DNA from: Prevotella sp. UBA5387
GTDB taxonomy: Bacteria > Bacteroidota > Bacteroidia > Bacteroidales > Bacteroidaceae
Assembly (NCBI GenBank): GCA_002407775.1
Contig: DHOP01000100.1
Location: forward strand, 1 to 29,943
Direction: 5' to 3'
DNA length: 29,943 nt
A program made the position numbers and the translations under genes. Below the pieces are notes generated by a model. That model had not been told where the DNA came from, did not search any database, and worked only from the letters and a program-made list of their open reading frames with translations. Numbering within the stretch: position 1 is the stretch's first letter; every line of letters begins with the position of its first letter. This document shows, one piece after another, positions 28,701-29,943 of the stretch.

Positions 28701-29304
28701 TATACACATCCATTGCTTGTGCTTGAACTTTTGCATCAGCTACAGAAACGAAGTACCAATCAACGTAACTTGTATCAGGAGCAAGATTCCAATAAAGCCT
28801 TGTGTTCTTAGCTAGTTGTGCACTAATGGTACCTAAAAACAGATTGGGGTAAGTAGCTGTATTGTACACTAGGTTACCTGCGCCCACAGAAAAACGATAA
28901 ACCTCATCTGCTTGTGGCAAAATTGTCCATAAGGTATCAGCCTGTTTGTTCCAGTCTACCCACAAGTCACCATTACCTGCAGCCCAAGTCATAAGAATCT
29001 TCTTGGCTGTTTCAACTGAGTCCTTGATAATTACAGACTGATTATCCCATGTCTGAGAAGCATCTAAATGCTTCGTGATCCACACTTTGTAACCTGCATC
29101 GCCAACACTTCCACGCGTAGAATAGTCGTTGGCGCCTTTGAAGAATTGCTTAGAGCCAATGTTGTACAGATACATAGCCGTCCCATACTGCATAGCAGAC
29201 TTCTGGGGTATAGGCTTCTGGCGTACTCCGTCAACTACTGTAGCAGATACACTATTGCCGAAAAATAGCAATGTGCCGATGAAAAGTAGATTTTTCAACT
29301 TCAT
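25717..29304 (-). CDS. Secreted multi-module protein with three carbohydrate-binding-like repeats, T9SS-type tail
   Basis: 1195 aa, first gene of the operon; not assignable to an enzyme family. Signal peptide 1-21 (SVSA). Residues 38-190 contain YLYNIGSKQFFKGANDYSTRG, reminiscent of beta-trefoil/ricin-like N-terminal modules of Bacteroidales secreted proteins. Three copies of one module follow at about 266-443, 594-790 and 941-1128; each has GW early, then a strand pattern shared as EFYAKTYDYSQ / EAWNNSNFDIYQ / EFYNKAFDLNQ, then AFYRAG / GFYRYG / AFYRFG, and closes with FDNWKLTYYG / WDNFKMVFQG / TDSWKLTYYG. Helical spacers (200-260, 450-590, 795-925) separate them, like FIVAR-type linkers. 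The C-terminus (IEFFSINGAKK, KGINIVKQ, VKVSKVLVK) is a T9SS-type tail. No catalytic glutamate or aspartate motif was recognised. Probably a secreted glycan-binding or scaffold protein; an unknown enzyme cannot be excluded. Confidence 0.75.
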   Translation of the reverse strand: MKLKNLLFIGTLLFFGNSVSATVVDGVRQKPIPQKSAMQYGTAMYLYNIGSKQFFKGANDYSTRGSVGDAGYKVWITKHLDASQTWDNQSVIIKDSVETAKKILMTWAAGNGDLWVDWNKQADTLWTILPQADEVYRFSVGAGNLVYNTATYPNLFLGTISAQLAKNTRLYWNLAPDTSYVDWYFVSVADAKVQAQAMDVYTTAQQLKVFIDDAKAKSVDVSTQEAVYLDETSTKDALLAAITGVKDALAKYEEGLASASAPLDKTTLIVNSSYDTNANTGWSGTAPALSYNVAEFYAKTYDYSQVIGNAPRGVYAVSLNAFYRAGNSGPSYDNYKNNTNYNAKLYAYAGIDSLTSNILNPFSDALTTAKGMNESKVTDAVTGISYYVPNNMQTADAYFKDGLYAGNKLFFATEDGTMRIGMKKSTTISGDWTLFDNWKLTYYGNGADAYAMWLGEVKKSAKDYSTLPVGTISTVGVIDAYNAKVAGLTTASTKQEVLDAIAMLQTEGALVDSNLVAWKSYQEALLRGKTVANDSKIVGTDKDLLADYCDLESEDILNAATLTTAEVNAETAKVDKMINDAIRNGITEGTDVSDKYLVNANFENTTGWTINRADGGAVAYGGTATNKCFEAWNNSNFDIYQEVKQAPVGVYELSLQGFYRYGRGNDAYNAYMAGTANNTVVNIYVNNNITHFKSVFDEHVAYTGNGTGELYAPVGTNDLTAYINPDSTYWYPNEMANSAIAFANGLYKISTFGVVSRQGDVLRVGVKGATNQLGDSWAIWDNFKMVFQGTNATAVKPLLQQQIDNVTALAATTDPMGKSVLDSVNLALATANAAIAQTDGKVMFTSLTALLDATDSIKTSVALFKQLSTKRDELSSAIVASPALQATKDQAALLLETIENGLTGKTLENAQATALIGQVDVMETKLAIPADAANASDATPVDMTLLIKTPNFDKDGANSVEGWNANGYSYGNDDTQKGALMIEFYNKAFDLNQTIVGLPNGTYKLSARAFYRFGSVAEDYEKFNADNKVVGNAFLYAVDTDSVKCPVNLLASGATADLGYTGTSNISGTTLYVPNDMVSSNAYFSDGGYSNNVIVKVTDGKLTIGMKKDINVASDWVITDSWKLTYYGENSAQSQMGFGTGIDGVQDNVSGENAVTKIEFFSINGAKKNSLTKGINIVKQTLNNGTVKVSKVLVK

Positions 29305-29397
29305 AAAGCGAGAATTAATAGTTAATAATAAAAAATAAAATAGTTTCTAGTCAGCCAAGAATTTAAGCAATTTGGCTAATGATCATTTCTTAGGCTA

Positions 29398-29429
29398 CAA
29401 ATATAGGCGATTTTTTACGCAGTTTCAAC
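29398..29429 (-). promoter_or_regulatory. Candidate Bacteroidetes-type promoter of the operon
   Basis: On the minus strand TATATTTG (29405-29398) matches the Bacteroidetes -7 element TAnnTTTG exactly. GTTG (29429-29426) matches three of four bases of the -33 element TTTG, with 20 nt between them, close to the usual 19-21. This would give a 5' leader of roughly 85-90 nt before the ATG at 29304. No comparable -7 box was seen in the gaps before the other genes I checked (21193-21252, 25528-25600). Confidence 0.6.
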
Positions 29430-29458
29430 ATTTTTAAGATGTTTTTTTGCAATCAAAT

Positions 29459-29487
29459 GGAAAAAATGTGTTTTTAACACTTTTTCC
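29459..29487. terminator. Weak AT-rich stem-loop upstream of the promoter
   Basis: GGAAAAA and GTGTT on one side pair with AACAC and TTTTTCC on the other, with a small bulge and an AT-rich loop. The stem is nearly symmetric, so it could end transcription entering from beyond the right edge of the window, insulating the operon promoter. The low GC content makes this uncertain. Confidence 0.25.
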
Positions 29488-29792
29488 TCGAAACATCAAC
29501 GAAATAGACGTGAAAATAAAATATTATGGCAATTTACTCAGACCAAAACTTGAAAAAGTTTTTGCTTCGCTCTACCTTGCTCTTGACGACGCTAACAAAC
29601 ACTTATATTGAAAGTTACATTTCATTTTAAGTATTCTATAACAAATCAGTAAATTGTACGCAACGGGATAATTATACCGATCTTATGATTGGTGTTTTTA
29701 GACACGATATTTGCCTATATGTCCTTAAAAAACATATCATGAGGGTATTAAGAGTCAAGAAACCAACTCTTCTACTCATCATTTTTTGCCGG

Positions 29793-29876
29793 TGATTCAA
29801 ATTGATTCACAGTGTGAATCAATTTGATTTACAGCATGATTCAATTTGAATCACTCCGTGAATCAAATTGAATTAC
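29793..29876. repeat. Tandem pair of palindromic repeats
   Basis: Two hairpins in tandem. The first has a perfect 14-bp stem with a 3-nt loop (29797-29810 with 29814-29827; core AAATTGATTCAC). The second has an 18-bp stem with one mismatch and one G-T pair, also with a 3-nt loop (29837-29854 with 29858-29875). The arms of the two units are near-copies of each other, so alternative long-range folds are possible. The core motif is shared with the palindrome at 25614-25662. It looks like a REP-type intergenic repeat. Confidence 0.8.
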
Positions 29877-29943
29877 AATCCCAAAGGTTGCCAAAGACGA
29901 TCCCAATAAAAATGAAAACGAGGGTGTGTCAAAACAGGCACAT

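Larger units (their letters stand above)
29305..29943. other. Intergenic region upstream of the PUL
   Basis: No gene is visible in these 639 bases on either strand. The part next to the operon holds a candidate promoter (29398-29429) and a weak hairpin (29459-29487). From 29490 to 29790 the DNA is AT-rich and I see no feature I can support. The palindromic pair lies at 29793-29876, and the last bases (29921-29934, GAGGGTGTGTCAAA) resemble the outer arm of the palindrome at 25568. Confidence 0.6.

Noticed and set aside
29535..29620. Possible coding remnant on the minus strand (short frame ending VERSKNFFKFWSE)
   Set aside because: The frame is only about 20 codons between stops and matches no family I can name.
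29793..29876. Possible CRISPR array
   Set aside because: The repeats are inverted palindromes with 3-nt loops and about 10 bases between units; there are no direct repeats with spacers and no cas genes.

Overview
The window looks like a chromosome segment of a Prevotella/Segatella-like member of the Bacteroidales. The signs are two SusC/SusD pairs, lipoprotein signal peptides of the 'SSCSD' type, C-terminal tails of the type IX secretion (T9SS) kind, a Bacteroidetes-type promoter (TAnnTTTG at -7) and moderately AT-rich DNA. Ten large genes all lie on the minus strand, head to tail, from 29304 down to 702. They read as one polysaccharide utilization locus (PUL), probably a single long operon.

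Order in the direction of transcription: (1) a 1195-aa secreted, apparently non-catalytic protein with three copies of a carbohydrate-binding-like module; (2) a 1424-aa fusion of a GH51 alpha-L-arabinofuranosidase and a GH43-type enzyme; (3) a 902-aa lipoprotein with four fasciclin (FAS1) repeats; (4) SusC-1; (5) SusD-1; (6) and (7) two more FAS1 lipoproteins, each with a C-terminal beta-rich domain; (8) SusC-2; (9) SusD-2; (10) a 1231-aa multidomain GH128-like (Glyco_hydro_cc) glycosidase with a beta-gamma-crystallin-like N-terminal region. Spacing between genes 2 to 10 is only 3 to 60 nt, which supports co-transcription. The single larger internal gap (25528-25716) holds a long nested palindrome between genes 1 and 2.

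Inferred division of labour: proteins 1, 2 and 10 have no lipobox but carry C-terminal T9SS-type tails, so they are likely exported by T9SS. Proteins 3, 5, 6, 7 and 9 are lipoproteins that probably sit on the cell surface around two TonB-dependent SusC transporters. The enzyme set (two arabinose-directed domains plus a GH128-like domain, a family known for beta-1,3-glucan cleavage) suggests an arabinose-decorated plant polysaccharide, possibly with a beta-1,3-linked backbone. The exact substrate cannot be read from sequence. No regulator (hybrid two-component system, ECF sigma/anti-sigma, SusR) is in the window.

The ends are non-coding. Positions 1-701 hold a decayed fragment of an FMN-binding pyridoxamine 5'-phosphate oxidase-like gene, a strong hairpin and a 74-bp inverted-repeat element. 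Positions 29305-29943 hold the candidate operon promoter and a cluster of palindromic repeats related to the palindrome between genes 1 and 2. No tRNA, rRNA, CRISPR array, transposase or origin was seen.
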